From Legionella lansingensis (lineage in GTDB: Bacteria; Pseudomonadota; Gammaproteobacteria; Legionellales; Legionellaceae): a stretch of 64,000 bases of DNA. The notes beneath the pieces are model-generated. The model was given only the letters and a program-made list of their open reading frames with translations, made no database searches and was not told where the DNA came from. Positions 46,204 to 55,949 of this stretch are shown here, piece by piece; position 1 is the stretch's first letter; every line of letters starts with the position of its first letter. The position numbers and the translations under genes were made by a program. The DNA is taken from NCBI RefSeq assembly GCF_900187355.1, contig NZ_LT906451.1, positions 682,501 through 746,500 on the forward strand, written 5' to 3'.

Positions 46204-46359
46204 ATGAAGGTAGCCGTTCCTGTGTTTTGTAATCCTCAGCCAAATTGTACTAACCTTATGAGAGAGCAATTATCTAAAGGACTAGGAATGATGGCTCAGC
46301 ATACATGGCAGTTTTATGACGGCTTACGCGGTCGTTTAGCTAATAAAGACTATACATGA
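46204..46359 (+). CDS. Possible 51-codon small ORF
   Basis: Frame beginning MKVAVPVFCNPQPNC and containing MMAQHTWQFYDGLRGRL lies just after the RND pump. It is Cys-containing with no recognisable family and no strong ribosome site. It may be chance. Confidence 0.2.
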   Translation: MKVAVPVFCNPQPNCTNLMREQLSKGLGMMAQHTWQFYDGLRGRLANKDYT

Positions 46360-46444
46360 TCCTCATGTACTGGCGTGTACACTCCGATTTTTCCGCTCAG
46401 CGTCTCCTCACACTTCGCTCTCCTCAGTAAGTTTGGAAAGAGGT

Positions 46445-48007
46445 CTAATACATGGGAGGAGCAGAAGGTTCTGGTAGAAAATAACTTGAATTCTCAAGGC
46501 TTCGACAGTCCTCCTGGATTTGCGTGAGTTCTAGAGATAAGCTTTGGCGCATTCCACTTTTAAAGGTGTTACTACCAAAAAATGTCAAACTGCTCCCAGC
46601 TATCGCTGAGAAAGTGAATAAAGCACCAAAAGATATCTCAAACTGAAGCAGAGATAACCCAAATGCTACCCCATAAGCGCTAAAAAAGGAACTGCTGCCG
46701 AAAGTGGCAGCTAAACCTGCTATGCTAGCACCAATAATCAATAAGCCAGCAATAACCAATAATGTGCCTACAAATTTTCTACCTAGAGAAGGCGTGCCTG
46801 AAGCATGGTCAGCAAGTGTTCCCAAATGGTTGATTAAATTAGGATATGCGGTTCTTTTAACTATTTTATCAAAATCATAAAGAACTTGAGTATAAAAATG
46901 ATAATCTACCAACTTATGTTGATCCAGCTTTGTTGCAATTTCTAACTCCATTAAATGGAGCGCGTTCTCTATATGAACTTCAACAGTATTTGCACGATGC
47001 ATAGAGCGTTTCAAGTTAGTAACTGCTAAATTAAAAATCTGGGCCTCATATTCTTCCAGTTGTTGCTCTGTCAAGTCACATAAATATTGACTGGTTGTTT
47101 TTACGTCAAGGTAATGAATATACGCTGCTTTTCCTGTTTGCAAGTGATCTGGTAAATCTTTATTTTTGTCAATATGAGTCGAATTAACAAGATCTATCAA
47201 TAAATCAATAAATTGTTCATCTTTTCCTTCTTCGTTTACTCGTTGATAAATGTCCAAAATAAAAGCACATAGTCGAAGATAGCAGATGCGGTCAAAAAAG
47301 GATTGCGAAATAGTTGGCAACTGATATTGCGGATCAACCATCCCATAAGTTGCAATAGGAGTGAACAAGTCTTGTAACCTATGTTGCAAATTCAATAGGC
47401 AAAAGCGCACTTGAGGTGAAAGTCCTGCGGGATGATTTTGCTCGAAATCTGTAAAGCAGTTTACCAGTTTGTTTTTAAGCTGAGTGAGTAAATGAGACGG
47501 ATCGTCTGCTAATGTTTGTAAGAATTGTCGACCCTCCTTCACATGCTTTTCGATCCATTGAATGCGTGCTTGCGCAATGCTAATTTTCTCTTCTAATTGG
47601 CTAACGTTGCGAAGATAAGGCTCTCTTTGCCTCTCTAAAGAGTAGCGTTCCGAGATTAAGCTATTTAATTGAGTGTTTAAGCTGATTATATTGACCGTAG
47701 CTAGTGTATCCGAAATCGTGTGAAGAATGCCTGGATCATGGTGATGATGGTTGTGACTATGATAATGATTACGATGATAATAATGGTAATGAGTAGCTTG
47801 TGCACTTTGCGCGATAGCAATTTGTGATTGCAATGAACTGATCTGGATATTTAGACTCTGCAACTTGTTATCTAGAGGAATTAGGTGTTCTCTTTGTTCT
47901 GCAATAGATTGTCTAGCTGAACCGATTTGTTCATGAAGACCAGGTAAGTCATCGTTCCATGAGCTGATATTGGCTTGATTATAAATGACATTATTGACGG
48001 GGCGCAT
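46445..48007 (-). CDS. Coiled-coil membrane protein with PSAPPMY C-terminus (effector candidate)
   Basis: 520 residues. N-terminal coiled coils (about 20-75 and 115-165) bracket a His/Tyr-rich loop (HYHYYHRNHYHSHNHHHH, near 83-100) that may bind metal. The middle is helical. Two or three hydrophobic segments near 415-480 (FVGTLLVIAGLLIIGASIAG and following) would anchor it in a membrane. After a short soluble stretch it ends in EPSAPPMY. That tail merges PSAP (ESCRT/TSG101-binding type) and PPxY (WW-domain/Nedd4-binding type), as in some viral matrix proteins. No signal peptide. An effector that meets host membrane-trafficking proteins is an attractive inference. Confidence 0.7.
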   Translation of the reverse strand: MRPVNNVIYNQANISSWNDDLPGLHEQIGSARQSIAEQREHLIPLDNKLQSLNIQISSLQSQIAIAQSAQATHYHYYHRNHYHSHNHHHHDPGILHTISDTLATVNIISLNTQLNSLISERYSLERQREPYLRNVSQLEEKISIAQARIQWIEKHVKEGRQFLQTLADDPSHLLTQLKNKLVNCFTDFEQNHPAGLSPQVRFCLLNLQHRLQDLFTPIATYGMVDPQYQLPTISQSFFDRICYLRLCAFILDIYQRVNEEGKDEQFIDLLIDLVNSTHIDKNKDLPDHLQTGKAAYIHYLDVKTTSQYLCDLTEQQLEEYEAQIFNLAVTNLKRSMHRANTVEVHIENALHLMELEIATKLDQHKLVDYHFYTQVLYDFDKIVKRTAYPNLINHLGTLADHASGTPSLGRKFVGTLLVIAGLLIIGASIAGLAATFGSSSFFSAYGVAFGLSLLQFEISFGALFTFSAIAGSSLTFFGSNTFKSGMRQSLSLELTQIQEDCRSLENSSYFLPEPSAPPMY

Positions 48008-48130
48008 ACTGCTCTCAGACTACTTCCTAAAATGGCAATCAGTGTATTAAATAACTGTCCAATTATCAATATATTGGGACAATATTTCACTTTAATGTTT
48101 ACGTATAATACTGTTGGTTGTTGATGTTCT

Positions 48131-48832
48131 TCAGCCATACAAAAAATTGACCATCCACTTGGCAATCAAGTGATTATGCTCATCCAGTTGTAGTGAAGTT
48201 AGGCCTTGCTCTGATCGTTCTTCACCCAGAATGATTTTACGATCTTCAATGATTGCTTGAGTATAGGCTTTACTATATTCCGGATGGCCCTGTATGGTGA
48301 AGAGATTTTCATTGATTTGCATCATATAAAACGGGCAGAAATCACTTTGGGCCAATATTTCTGCTTCTTTCGGTGGTTCTATAACTTGATCCTGATGACT
48401 TACCAGCAAATTGAGATTATCTTGTGCTGGGATCATCCAATTCTTTTTTTGAATGATTTTGTTTATCGACATCCCTATCCCCCACCCATTAGGGGATTTA
48501 ATCACTTTGCCTCCCAAGGCTTTGGCAATCAATTGATGACCAAAACAAACACCGATCACTTTTTTTTGCACCTGATGAAGTTGGCGGATAAATTCCTCCA
48601 GGTTTGTAATCCATGGAAAATCATCGTTCACACCGTGACGACTGCCAGTAATCAGATAAGCATCCGCTTCATCTGTATGAGAAGGCAATTCGCCATGTTT
48701 CGCATCATAGACTACGAATGTTAAACTGCGATCGATCTCATGAAACAATTTAGCAAACATGTCCTGATACCGACCATGTTCGGGGATGAATTTTTCATGT
48801 ATCTCATCACATTGTAATATGCCGATGTTCAT
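48131..48832 (-). CDS. Class I glutamine amidotransferase-like hydrolase (probable gamma-glutamyl hydrolase)
   Basis: 233 residues of the GMP-synthase-like GATase1 type. Nucleophile Cys in VIGVCFGHQLIAKALGG and the His/Glu pair in IQGHPEYSK are intact, and there is no synthetase partner domain. In the polyamine pathway of Pseudomonas (PauD) and similar systems such proteins release glutamate from gamma-glutamyl products. Here it overlaps the alcohol dehydrogenase gene by four bases (ATGA), is last in the four-gene operon, and fits the final hydrolysis step. Confidence 0.82.
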   Translation of the reverse strand: MNIGILQCDEIHEKFIPEHGRYQDMFAKLFHEIDRSLTFVVYDAKHGELPSHTDEADAYLITGSRHGVNDDFPWITNLEEFIRQLHQVQKKVIGVCFGHQLIAKALGGKVIKSPNGWGIGMSINKIIQKKNWMIPAQDNLNLLVSHQDQVIEPPKEAEILAQSDFCPFYMMQINENLFTIQGHPEYSKAYTQAIIEDRKIILGEERSEQGLTSLQLDEHNHLIAKWMVNFLYG

Positions 48833-49983
48833 CGAAATCTCCCATGTATCGCAGCGATGAGAATTTCTTTATATTGTAGCTTATTGAAGATAATAGGATT
48901 ACTCGATGATGAGGGATCTTGCGTAGCCATTTTTGCTACCCGTTCTGCTTGAGAATCATCAATGCCAATCTCAATTAAAGAGTGCTCGATGCCCAAATCC
49001 CAACGCAGCTGCAATATCCAATCGAGAAAGCCATTAAAGCCATTGGAAAGTTGTAAATAAGCTGTCAGTCGTGAAATTTTGTGTTCAATAGCCGCACGAT
49101 TAGCTTGCAGTACATAAGGCATCAGAATCGCATTTAAGCGACCATGATGAGCATCGTAGATGGCCCCCAAGGGATGTGCAAGGGCGTGCATTGCTCCTAG
49201 CCCGCGTTGAAAAGCTGTGGCACCCATGGTTGAGGCCACAAGCATATGCGTTCGGGCTTCAAGGTCTTGTCCATCTTGCATCGCGCGCGGCAAATACTCT
49301 TTTATTAATCTCATCCCTTCAAGTGCAATGCCCTCTGCTATAGGGTGGTAATTAGGGGCGCAATAAGCTTCCAAGCAGTGCGATAAGGCATCCATACCTG
49401 TGGCTGCGGTGATAGCTGGCGGTAGTTTCACCGTCAATTCAGGATCAAGAATCACAATGAGAGGAAGCATTTTGGGATGAAAAATGATCGTTTTGACTTG
49501 CTCTTGCGTATTGGTAATTACTGATGCGCGACCTACTTCAGAACCAGTTCCTGCAGTAGTAGGCAAGGCGATAACCGGTGCTATGCCGGCAGAATTGACT
49601 CGTTTCCAATTGTCACCAATGTCTTCAAAATCCCATAGAGGGAGACTCTGTCCAACCATTAGCGCGATGGCTTTTGCAGCATCCAAGGCAGAGCCACCAC
49701 CAAAAGCAATGATCCCATCATGTTTACCAGCATGGTAAGTAGCGACTCCTTCCATCACGTTCTCGCCGGTGGGATTAGCCTTAATTTGGCTGAATAAAGC
49801 AATGCGCAGCTCTTTGTCGTGGCAATGTTGCAAAACATCAGCAATCATCGGCAATTCGGCTAACATAGGGTCGGTAACCAATAGAGGAGATCGCAAATTT
49901 AATGTAATGCAAGCATCAGCAAGTTCGCTAACGCGTCCTGCACCAACGCGTATTGATGTGGGATAGTTCCAGTTAGCCCTCAT
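48829..49983 (-). CDS. Iron-containing alcohol dehydrogenase
   Basis: 384 residues of the Fe-ADH family: NAD-binding GGGSALDAAKAIAL, LPTTAGTGSEVGRASVI, metal ligands in ATGMDALSHCLEAY, and the His pair in MHALAHPLGAIYDAHHG. It oxidises an alcohol to an aldehyde with NAD. It overlaps the aldehyde dehydrogenase gene by four bases and the amidotransferase by four, so the three are co-translated. In this operon it takes the place held by an amine oxidase in putrescine (Puu) pathways, which suggests a hydroxyl rather than a second amine on the substrate. Confidence 0.9.
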   Translation of the reverse strand: MRANWNYPTSIRVGAGRVSELADACITLNLRSPLLVTDPMLAELPMIADVLQHCHDKELRIALFSQIKANPTGENVMEGVATYHAGKHDGIIAFGGGSALDAAKAIALMVGQSLPLWDFEDIGDNWKRVNSAGIAPVIALPTTAGTGSEVGRASVITNTQEQVKTIIFHPKMLPLIVILDPELTVKLPPAITAATGMDALSHCLEAYCAPNYHPIAEGIALEGMRLIKEYLPRAMQDGQDLEARTHMLVASTMGATAFQRGLGAMHALAHPLGAIYDAHHGRLNAILMPYVLQANRAAIEHKISRLTAYLQLSNGFNGFLDWILQLRWDLGIEHSLIEIGIDDSQAERVAKMATQDPSSSSNPIIFNKLQYKEILIAAIHGRFR

Positions 49984-51386
49984 GCGAAACTCCTTTCTAC
50001 AACAGTTCTTATATGAAAAGATTTGGGTCGCGTAAGCGATTCATAGCCAAGGGAAGACAATGTGCAGCCTCGTCCAGAATTTTTTACACCGGTCCAAGCT
50101 AGCGCAGGATCAAGGTAATCACAGCGATTAATAAAAAAGGTACCCGTATCTAGTTGCTCACCAATGGTTATCCCTGCATCAATGTCTTTGGTAAAAACAG
50201 CGGCAGTCAGACCATACGCACTGTCATTCATGAGTGTAACAGCTTCGTCATCATTAGCGACGGCCATAATACCTACTACTGGACCAAAAGATTCCTCAGT
50301 CATGACGCGCATCTGATGATTTACTTGCGTCAAAATTTGTGGGGCAAGATAAGCTGAACCGGGTCTATCCATAGGAAAATCTTGGCTCTCAATATGCGCT
50401 ACAGCTCCTTGAGCTACTGCTTCTTTAATTTGCTCTCGTACAAATTCTGCAGCAGAAGCACGAACGAGAGGGCCTAGTGTTGTCTCAGGATCATCAGGGC
50501 GACCGAGTTTGTACCTGCTAACTAGAGCGACTGCTTTGTTCAGAAACGTTTGATAGATATCCTGATGGACATAGATACGCTCTATACCACAACAGGATTG
50601 ACCCGAATTGAAAAAAGCGCCATCAATGACTGTTTCCACCGCATGATCAATATCAGCATCTGCTCGCACATAAGCTGGATCTTTGCCACCTAACTCTAAG
50701 CCAATATGGAGAAAACGTCCAACTGCTGCACGTTCTACCATTTCACCACCACCGACTGACCCTGTGAAAGCTACGTGGTTAATTTGTGGCGATTGGATGA
50801 TCTTTTCAGTGTCGGCATGGGTCAAATGAAGGTACTGGAAAACCCCTTCCGGCAATTCAGCCAATGCAAATGCTTGCGCAAAACGTTCTGCGACTAATGG
50901 CGTTTGCGTAGAATGCTTAAGTAGTACAACATTTCCAGCCATGATGGCAGGGATGATGGCATTGACTGCTGTAAGATAAGGGTAATTCCAAGGGGCGATA
51001 ACCAGGGTCACCCCTAGCGGCTCGTGTTTGATATAACGTAAAAACCCTGCCTTTTCAGGCAAGCTGAGAGATTTGAGAGCATTTCTGGCGGTCGCAATCA
51101 TATAGCGTGCACGCTCCTCCAAACCGCTGATTTCTCCTGGTGTATAACGGATGGGGCGTCCCATTTGCCAGCATATTTCTTGGGCAATGACTTCTTTGTT
51201 AGCCACTAGGGCATCAATGGCGGCTGTACAGAATTTTTCGCGCTCAGGGAAGGAAGTGCCTCGCCATCGTCTTTGTGCTATTCGGGCTTTTGTCAGCGCT
51301 GCTTGAATCTCTGCTTGCGTGGCCCATGGACGTTCCACATAAAGGGAGTTATCAATGGGGGAATAGCTTCTTAATTTGTCATTCAT
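49980..51386 (-). CDS. Aldehyde dehydrogenase, NAD(P)-dependent
   Basis: 468 residues. Catalytic Cys in FFNSGQSCCGIERIYVH, Glu in HIGLELGGKDPAYV, NAD site TGSVGGGEMV, and oxidative loop MTEESFGPVVGI are all present. It resembles succinate-semialdehyde/gamma-glutamyl-aldehyde dehydrogenases. Overlaps the Fe-ADH gene by four bases and sits 17 bases after the glutamine-synthetase-like gene. Likely converts the gamma-glutamyl aldehyde made by the ADH to the acid. Confidence 0.9.
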   Translation of the reverse strand: MNDKLRSYSPIDNSLYVERPWATQAEIQAALTKARIAQRRWRGTSFPEREKFCTAAIDALVANKEVIAQEICWQMGRPIRYTPGEISGLEERARYMIATARNALKSLSLPEKAGFLRYIKHEPLGVTLVIAPWNYPYLTAVNAIIPAIMAGNVVLLKHSTQTPLVAERFAQAFALAELPEGVFQYLHLTHADTEKIIQSPQINHVAFTGSVGGGEMVERAAVGRFLHIGLELGGKDPAYVRADADIDHAVETVIDGAFFNSGQSCCGIERIYVHQDIYQTFLNKAVALVSRYKLGRPDDPETTLGPLVRASAAEFVREQIKEAVAQGAVAHIESQDFPMDRPGSAYLAPQILTQVNHQMRVMTEESFGPVVGIMAVANDDEAVTLMNDSAYGLTAAVFTKDIDAGITIGEQLDTGTFFINRCDYLDPALAWTGVKNSGRGCTLSSLGYESLTRPKSFHIRTVVERSFA

Positions 51387-51403
51387 TTTAGAATCCCATC
51401 GAG

Positions 51404-52777
51404 TTAAATAATTTCAAAATAACGATCCAATTCCCAGTCAGTAATATGGCGTCGGAACTCTCGTTCTTCCCACTCGCGAGTGGCGACGAAATGATCGACA
51501 AATGTTTCACCAAATAAGGCGCGAGCTATTTTTGAGTTTTTCAAACGCTGAGATGCTTCCCATAGGGTACGTGGCAAAGCCAGTTCTTCATCGTGGTATT
51601 GTTCGTAAGAGTTGCCTTTAATCTGTGGGCCTGGTTCTAGCTCCTGTTCAATGCCATACAAGCCTGATCCTAGTGCTGCTGCTAGTGCTAAATAGGGATT
51701 AGAATCGGCAGAGCCCAGACGATATTCAATCCGCTGAGATTTATCACTGCCAGGAATGACACGTAATGCTGTTGTGCGATTTTCTACACCCCATGTAGCG
51801 TCTGTGGGAGCCCAGAAACCGGGAATCAACCGTGTGTAACTATTCACTGTAGGTGAGACCATTGCCAGGAATTCGGGCATCAACTTTTGTTGCCCAGCAA
51901 GAAAATGACGTTGGATTTTGCTCATGTTGTGAGTCATCGATGGATCATAAAAGGCTGAACCTGAGCCATTTTTATGATGTAAAGAGAGGTGAATATGTCC
52001 ACTCTGCCCTGGATAATGGGGTGACCACTTGGCCATAAATGTTGCCATCATGTTGTTGCGTTGCGCTAAGATTTTCATGAAGGTTTTAAACAACGCTGCT
52101 TTATCTCCAGCAGCCTCACAGTTGTCCACTGCAATGGCTGCTTCAATAACGCCAGGTCCTGTTTCAGGATGTAAACCCTCGATAGGAAAGTCCATGACTT
52201 CACTCATATTGAGTATCTGATGGTATAAATCGGCATGTACAGTATTACGAATGATAGAATAACCGAAGAAATCTGGGGTAAAGGGCTTTAAGTTGCGAAA
52301 TCCCTTGGCACGCACGCTATCAGGCGTTTCGTCAAACATAAAAAACTCGTATTCAAGGGCGGCATAGGTGTCAAATCCCATATCAGCGGCTTTTTCAACC
52401 ACTCGGCGAAGGCAAGCTCGAGGACATAGGGCTTCGGCGGTACCAGAAAATTCCGCCATGAATAAGAGTTGATTATCTTCAAAAATCAACTCGCGGCAGC
52501 TTTGCGGCAAAATGCGCACCGGTGCATCCGGATAACCTGTATGCCACCCTGTGTACTTGCCATTGTCATAGAGTTTATCTTTAGAGTCCCAACCCAAAAT
52601 GACATCACAAAAAGCAAAGCCATGGTCTAGGGCCGAGAAGAATTTGCTCCGGCTCATATACTTACCAAGCATCACTCCATCGATATCAAAAATTCCAACT
52701 TTAATATGGCTAAGGTTGCGTTCCTCAACAATTCGTTTTGCGTCTTCTGCAGTGATGACCTCTCTTGGTTTTAGCAT
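51404..52777 (-). CDS. Glutamine synthetase-family gamma-glutamyl amide ligase
   Basis: 457 residues of type I GS fold (PuuA/PauA/GlnA-like): N-terminal domain, ALEYEFFMFD metal site, HPETGPGVIEAAIA, GQSGHIHLSL, NRTTALRVIP, and the metal/ATP segment RIEYRLGSADSNPYLA. There is no clear adenylylation Tyr site. Strong AAGGA before the ATG. Probably ligates glutamate to an amine with ATP; with the two dehydrogenases and the amidotransferase downstream it would be the first step of the operon. Confidence 0.88.
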   Translation of the reverse strand: MLKPREVITAEDAKRIVEERNLSHIKVGIFDIDGVMLGKYMSRSKFFSALDHGFAFCDVILGWDSKDKLYDNGKYTGWHTGYPDAPVRILPQSCRELIFEDNQLLFMAEFSGTAEALCPRACLRRVVEKAADMGFDTYAALEYEFFMFDETPDSVRAKGFRNLKPFTPDFFGYSIIRNTVHADLYHQILNMSEVMDFPIEGLHPETGPGVIEAAIAVDNCEAAGDKAALFKTFMKILAQRNNMMATFMAKWSPHYPGQSGHIHLSLHHKNGSGSAFYDPSMTHNMSKIQRHFLAGQQKLMPEFLAMVSPTVNSYTRLIPGFWAPTDATWGVENRTTALRVIPGSDKSQRIEYRLGSADSNPYLALAAALGSGLYGIEQELEPGPQIKGNSYEQYHDEELALPRTLWEASQRLKNSKIARALFGETFVDHFVATREWEEREFRRHITDWELDRYFEII

Positions 52778-52983
52778 TGCATGTCCTTGTGCATGAGATT
52801 TCTAAGAGCAAGATACCTAAATTCCAGAGATGAATCCACTACCGATGGAGGTTAGCGACGTTCCTTATTATAAGTCGCAAAAATTGTGAACAGACAAGCT
52901 AACGTCGTTCTAAACGAAAACCTATACTAAGCATCGCGTGATCCATAATATAAAGTAACGAATTCAACTGCCAGGAGACCACA

Positions 52984-54489
52984 ATGGCTGAAAAAAGAAT
53001 AGAGCAGCTTATTTTTTCAGAGACCAGATTCAAGAAAAAATGTTCTATGACCATTGCAGGTAACTCTATATCTTATGAAAAATTGTTTGATGCAGTAGAT
53101 CATATTGCAACTCACTTTCTAAATGCAGCACTCTCTGGAAATCGCATCGCATTTATGCTGCCAAATGGTCTTGAAATCATAGCTACTTATCTTGCTTGCT
53201 TTAAATCAGGTTGTGTCGCTATGCCTGTAAATCGCCGCTATGCCCCACCTGAATTTGAAAGGGTGTTACAAGATGCTCAACCAATTTATTTAATTATCGA
53301 AGCAGAAAAACTATTTTTGCTAGAAAAAATAAATTTACCATCAACGGGAATTAAGAAAATTTTTGTGGTAGGTGAAAGTCAGAATCATCCGTATTTACCT
53401 TTTAATGCATTGTTAAGTGAACCAGCGAATTTGAAAAAACAACCCTTATTCTATGAAGAACCTGCAGTTATTTTTTATACATCTGGCTCGACCGGGCAAC
53501 CCAAAGGAGTGGTCCACACACTCTCTTCCATTGAAGCCATGCTTGATTCAACGTCTTTAGCTTTAGAGAACATTACGACTGAAGATAAACTGATAATTTG
53601 TGAGCCGCAATGTCATGTTAGCGGATTTATTGAAACATTCTCCACATTATCACGAGGAGGAACAGCCCTGGTAAATGATGGCTTTGATGTTGATTGGTAT
53701 CTTGCGACTGTAATGTGCGAAAAACCTACGCTTGCCGTTCATCATATTGATACATTTATAAAGTTGTTAGATTCTGGACGTTGCAGTGCAGGAACCTTTA
53801 AGTCATTTCGCGGAATATATACCGGGGGAGATACGCTGCCTGCTGCAGTACAAAATAAATTTTTAGCCTGCGCTGGCAAACCTATTCAAGTGGGTTATGG
53901 GATGACAGAGGCCATCTGGTTAACCATTTGCAGAAATCCTGACTTAATCCCCAAAGCCTGTATTGGCAAACCGATAGCAGGCGTAAAATTACGTCTTGTT
54001 AACTCAACTGGAGAAGAAGTGCGTTGTGGTGAAATGGGAGAAATCCAAGTCAAAGGTGATATGGTGATGCATAGTTATTGGGATAATCCTAAGGCAACCC
54101 GACAAGCTTTCGCAAAAGGTTGGTTTAAAACCGGCGATTGTGCAATCCAGGATGAACAAGGTGATTTCTATTACACGGGTCGTATTAAAAACATTATTAT
54201 TCGCAATACATCCAACATTATGCCAGGAGAGGTTGAGGCAGCAATTTATAACCATCCAGCTGTTAGTGTAGCCGCAGTGATCGGTGTGCCTGATGATAAG
54301 GAAGGTGAAGTACCGGTTGCTTTTGTGGTCATAAAAAATGATAAACAATTAACAAGAGAAGAATTAAATTCATTTTTACTGGGGCAAATTGCTCAATATA
54401 AAATACCCGCAAAAATTTATTTTATTGATAAAATGCCTGTGACGAACAGCGGGAAAATTAATCATAAGAAACTGTATGATTATCTATAA
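52984..54489 (+). CDS. AMP-binding acyl-CoA/aryl-CoA ligase
   Basis: 501 residues of the ANL superfamily. P-loop FYTSGSTGQPKGVVHT, QVGYGMTE, GWFKTGDCA with the hinge region, and the catalytic Lys in VTNSGKINHKK. Activates a carboxylic acid as adenylate then CoA thioester. The start has AGGAG seven bases upstream. Divergent from the GS-type operon with about 200 bases between; a shared regulation is possible. Substrate unknown. Confidence 0.9.
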   Translation: MAEKRIEQLIFSETRFKKKCSMTIAGNSISYEKLFDAVDHIATHFLNAALSGNRIAFMLPNGLEIIATYLACFKSGCVAMPVNRRYAPPEFERVLQDAQPIYLIIEAEKLFLLEKINLPSTGIKKIFVVGESQNHPYLPFNALLSEPANLKKQPLFYEEPAVIFYTSGSTGQPKGVVHTLSSIEAMLDSTSLALENITTEDKLIICEPQCHVSGFIETFSTLSRGGTALVNDGFDVDWYLATVMCEKPTLAVHHIDTFIKLLDSGRCSAGTFKSFRGIYTGGDTLPAAVQNKFLACAGKPIQVGYGMTEAIWLTICRNPDLIPKACIGKPIAGVKLRLVNSTGEEVRCGEMGEIQVKGDMVMHSYWDNPKATRQAFAKGWFKTGDCAIQDEQGDFYYTGRIKNIIIRNTSNIMPGEVEAAIYNHPAVSVAAVIGVPDDKEGEVPVAFVVIKNDKQLTREELNSFLLGQIAQYKIPAKIYFIDKMPVTNSGKINHKKLYDYL

Positions 54490-54541
54490 AAAATTAGAAA
54501 TCTTAAGATACTCTTTATAAGCTATGGATTTGAGTACTACT

Positions 54542-54994
54542 CTAACTTCCTATAAACTGCAATTGACGCCAGGCTTCAAAAAGGATAATTGCCACCGCAT
54601 TGGATAAATTCAAGCTTCGACTGTGAGGACGCATTGGAATGCGAATCGCTGTAAAATGGTTTAGAAGAGGAGCAGGTAATCCTCTTGTCTCAGGGCCAAA
54701 GAGGAACAAATCATTGTCTTGATAAGTCATTTCATGATAGCTCTTTTGGCCTTTTGTCGAGCAGGCAAAAATCCTCTTTTGCTGATTTTTGTTAATGAAG
54801 TCTTGTTCATTTTCATAATGAATCACATTTGCCCACTCATGGTAATCGAGTCCTGCTCGGCGCATGCGCTTATCATCTAAAGCAAAACCTAACGGATGAA
54901 TAAGATGCAGTTGTGCGCCACTATTAGCGCATAAGCGGATGATGTTACCCGTATTAGGAGGAATTTCAGGTTGATACAGGGCTATGTGCAGCAT
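54542..54994 (-). CDS. trmL: tRNA (cytidine/uridine-34 2'-O)-methyltransferase TrmL
   Basis: 150 residues, a minimal SPOUT enzyme. Starts [22 protein letters not shown], and has the SAM knot motifs FGPETRGLP and [18 protein letters not shown], both diagnostic of TrmL. Methylates the wobble nucleotide of tRNA-Leu in E. coli. It overlaps the mlaA gene upstream by 29 bases. Confidence 0.93.
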   Translation of the reverse strand: MLHIALYQPEIPPNTGNIIRLCANSGAQLHLIHPLGFALDDKRMRRAGLDYHEWANVIHYENEQDFINKNQQKRIFACSTKGQKSYHEMTYQDNDLFLFGPETRGLPAPLLNHFTAIRIPMRPHSRSLNLSNAVAIILFEAWRQLQFIGS

Positions 54995-55781
54995 TTTTGT
55001 GATTGGTTTTTAATTCAGATATCTCGCCAGAGCTAGGGTTGTCATCAATGTAAACACCCATTTCAGCGTCATCATCGTCATCAATATATAAAGAGCCTGT
55101 TTCCTGTTCTCCTGTGATGCGGAAATTTCGATGTTGCAAATAAGCGTCACGAATAAAGGCGTATTTATCCAGAGCTTGATCCATCAATGCTTCGGTTTCA
55201 AACATTTGTGAGCGAAGATCAACGTATCTTAATACAGCTAATCCCCAGACAACACCAGCATTGTCTATGTACGCATATGGACTTAATACCGTGTAATCGA
55301 ATAATAGACCCATGCCATCACGAATCGTGCTTGGTCCTAATAATGGCAGAACGATATATGGAGATTTTTTGTCTCCCCATTTGGCAAAGGTTAAACCCAT
55401 ATCATTATAGTGTGGAGGAAGGCCAAAGTGACTGTCAGCAATATCAAAGAAGCCTGCTACACCAAACGTGGAATTGATCACGAAACGCCAACTGTCTTTG
55501 ATGGCATAGCGCCAATCGGCTTGTAAAACATCATTGGCAACGGTAGGCAGCATTGCAACATTATTATAAGCATTATTAATACTTTTTCTTACCCGTGCGG
55601 GTATCATTGCTTTGTAGAGTCTTGCAGGAGGCTTTAACATGGTAGCGTCAACAGCCATGTTAAAATTGTAAATCTTGCGATTAAATGGCTCATAAGGATC
55701 GACGGGATTCGAACCTTTATGTATGCAGGCGGAAAGCATGAAACAACTAGCTAAAATAGTAGAGGGCACGATTAAACGCAT
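54966..55781 (-). CDS. mlaA: MlaA (VacJ) phospholipid transport lipoprotein
   Basis: 271 residues. Lipoprotein signal with lipobox Leu-Ser-Ala-Cys ([19 protein letters not shown]), then [18 protein letters not shown], the VacJ signature, [33 protein letters not shown], and [21 protein letters not shown]. MlaA removes misplaced phospholipid from the outer leaflet with porins. A polar, acidic C-tail ([13 protein letters not shown]) is extra. Gene overlaps trmL. Confidence 0.94.
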   Translation of the reverse strand: MRLIVPSTILASCFMLSACIHKGSNPVDPYEPFNRKIYNFNMAVDATMLKPPARLYKAMIPARVRKSINNAYNNVAMLPTVANDVLQADWRYAIKDSWRFVINSTFGVAGFFDIADSHFGLPPHYNDMGLTFAKWGDKKSPYIVLPLLGPSTIRDGMGLLFDYTVLSPYAYIDNAGVVWGLAVLRYVDLRSQMFETEALMDQALDKYAFIRDAYLQHRNFRITGEQETGSLYIDDDDDAEMGVYIDDNPSSGEISELKTNHKNAAHSPVST

Positions 55782-55889
55782 GATTTTTATTTTTAAATTT
55801 TACTGCATTAATTGATGTTACACGAGTTTATAAGCATTGGAAACCATGTGCTCCATCTTCAAATTTTGTTACTTGGCTTTTTAGAACAT

Positions 55890-55920
55890 CGAATTACCGT
55901 GGTCAAGCCACGGTAATTCG
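55890..55920. repeat. Perfect 13-bp palindrome (terminator/REP)
   Basis: CGAATTACCGTGG-TCAAG-CCACGGTAATTCG followed by GTTCTTTTG. It lies between the mlaA start and the dtd stop. The same sequence in inverse orientation is at 59812. Confidence 0.85.
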
Positions 55921-55949
55921 GTTCTTTTGATTTGTAAAATTCTGTTGTT

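Noticed and set aside
48008-48130. Small gene opposite to the 46445 gene start
   Set aside because: The frame overlaps the well-supported gene and contains no recognisable domain.
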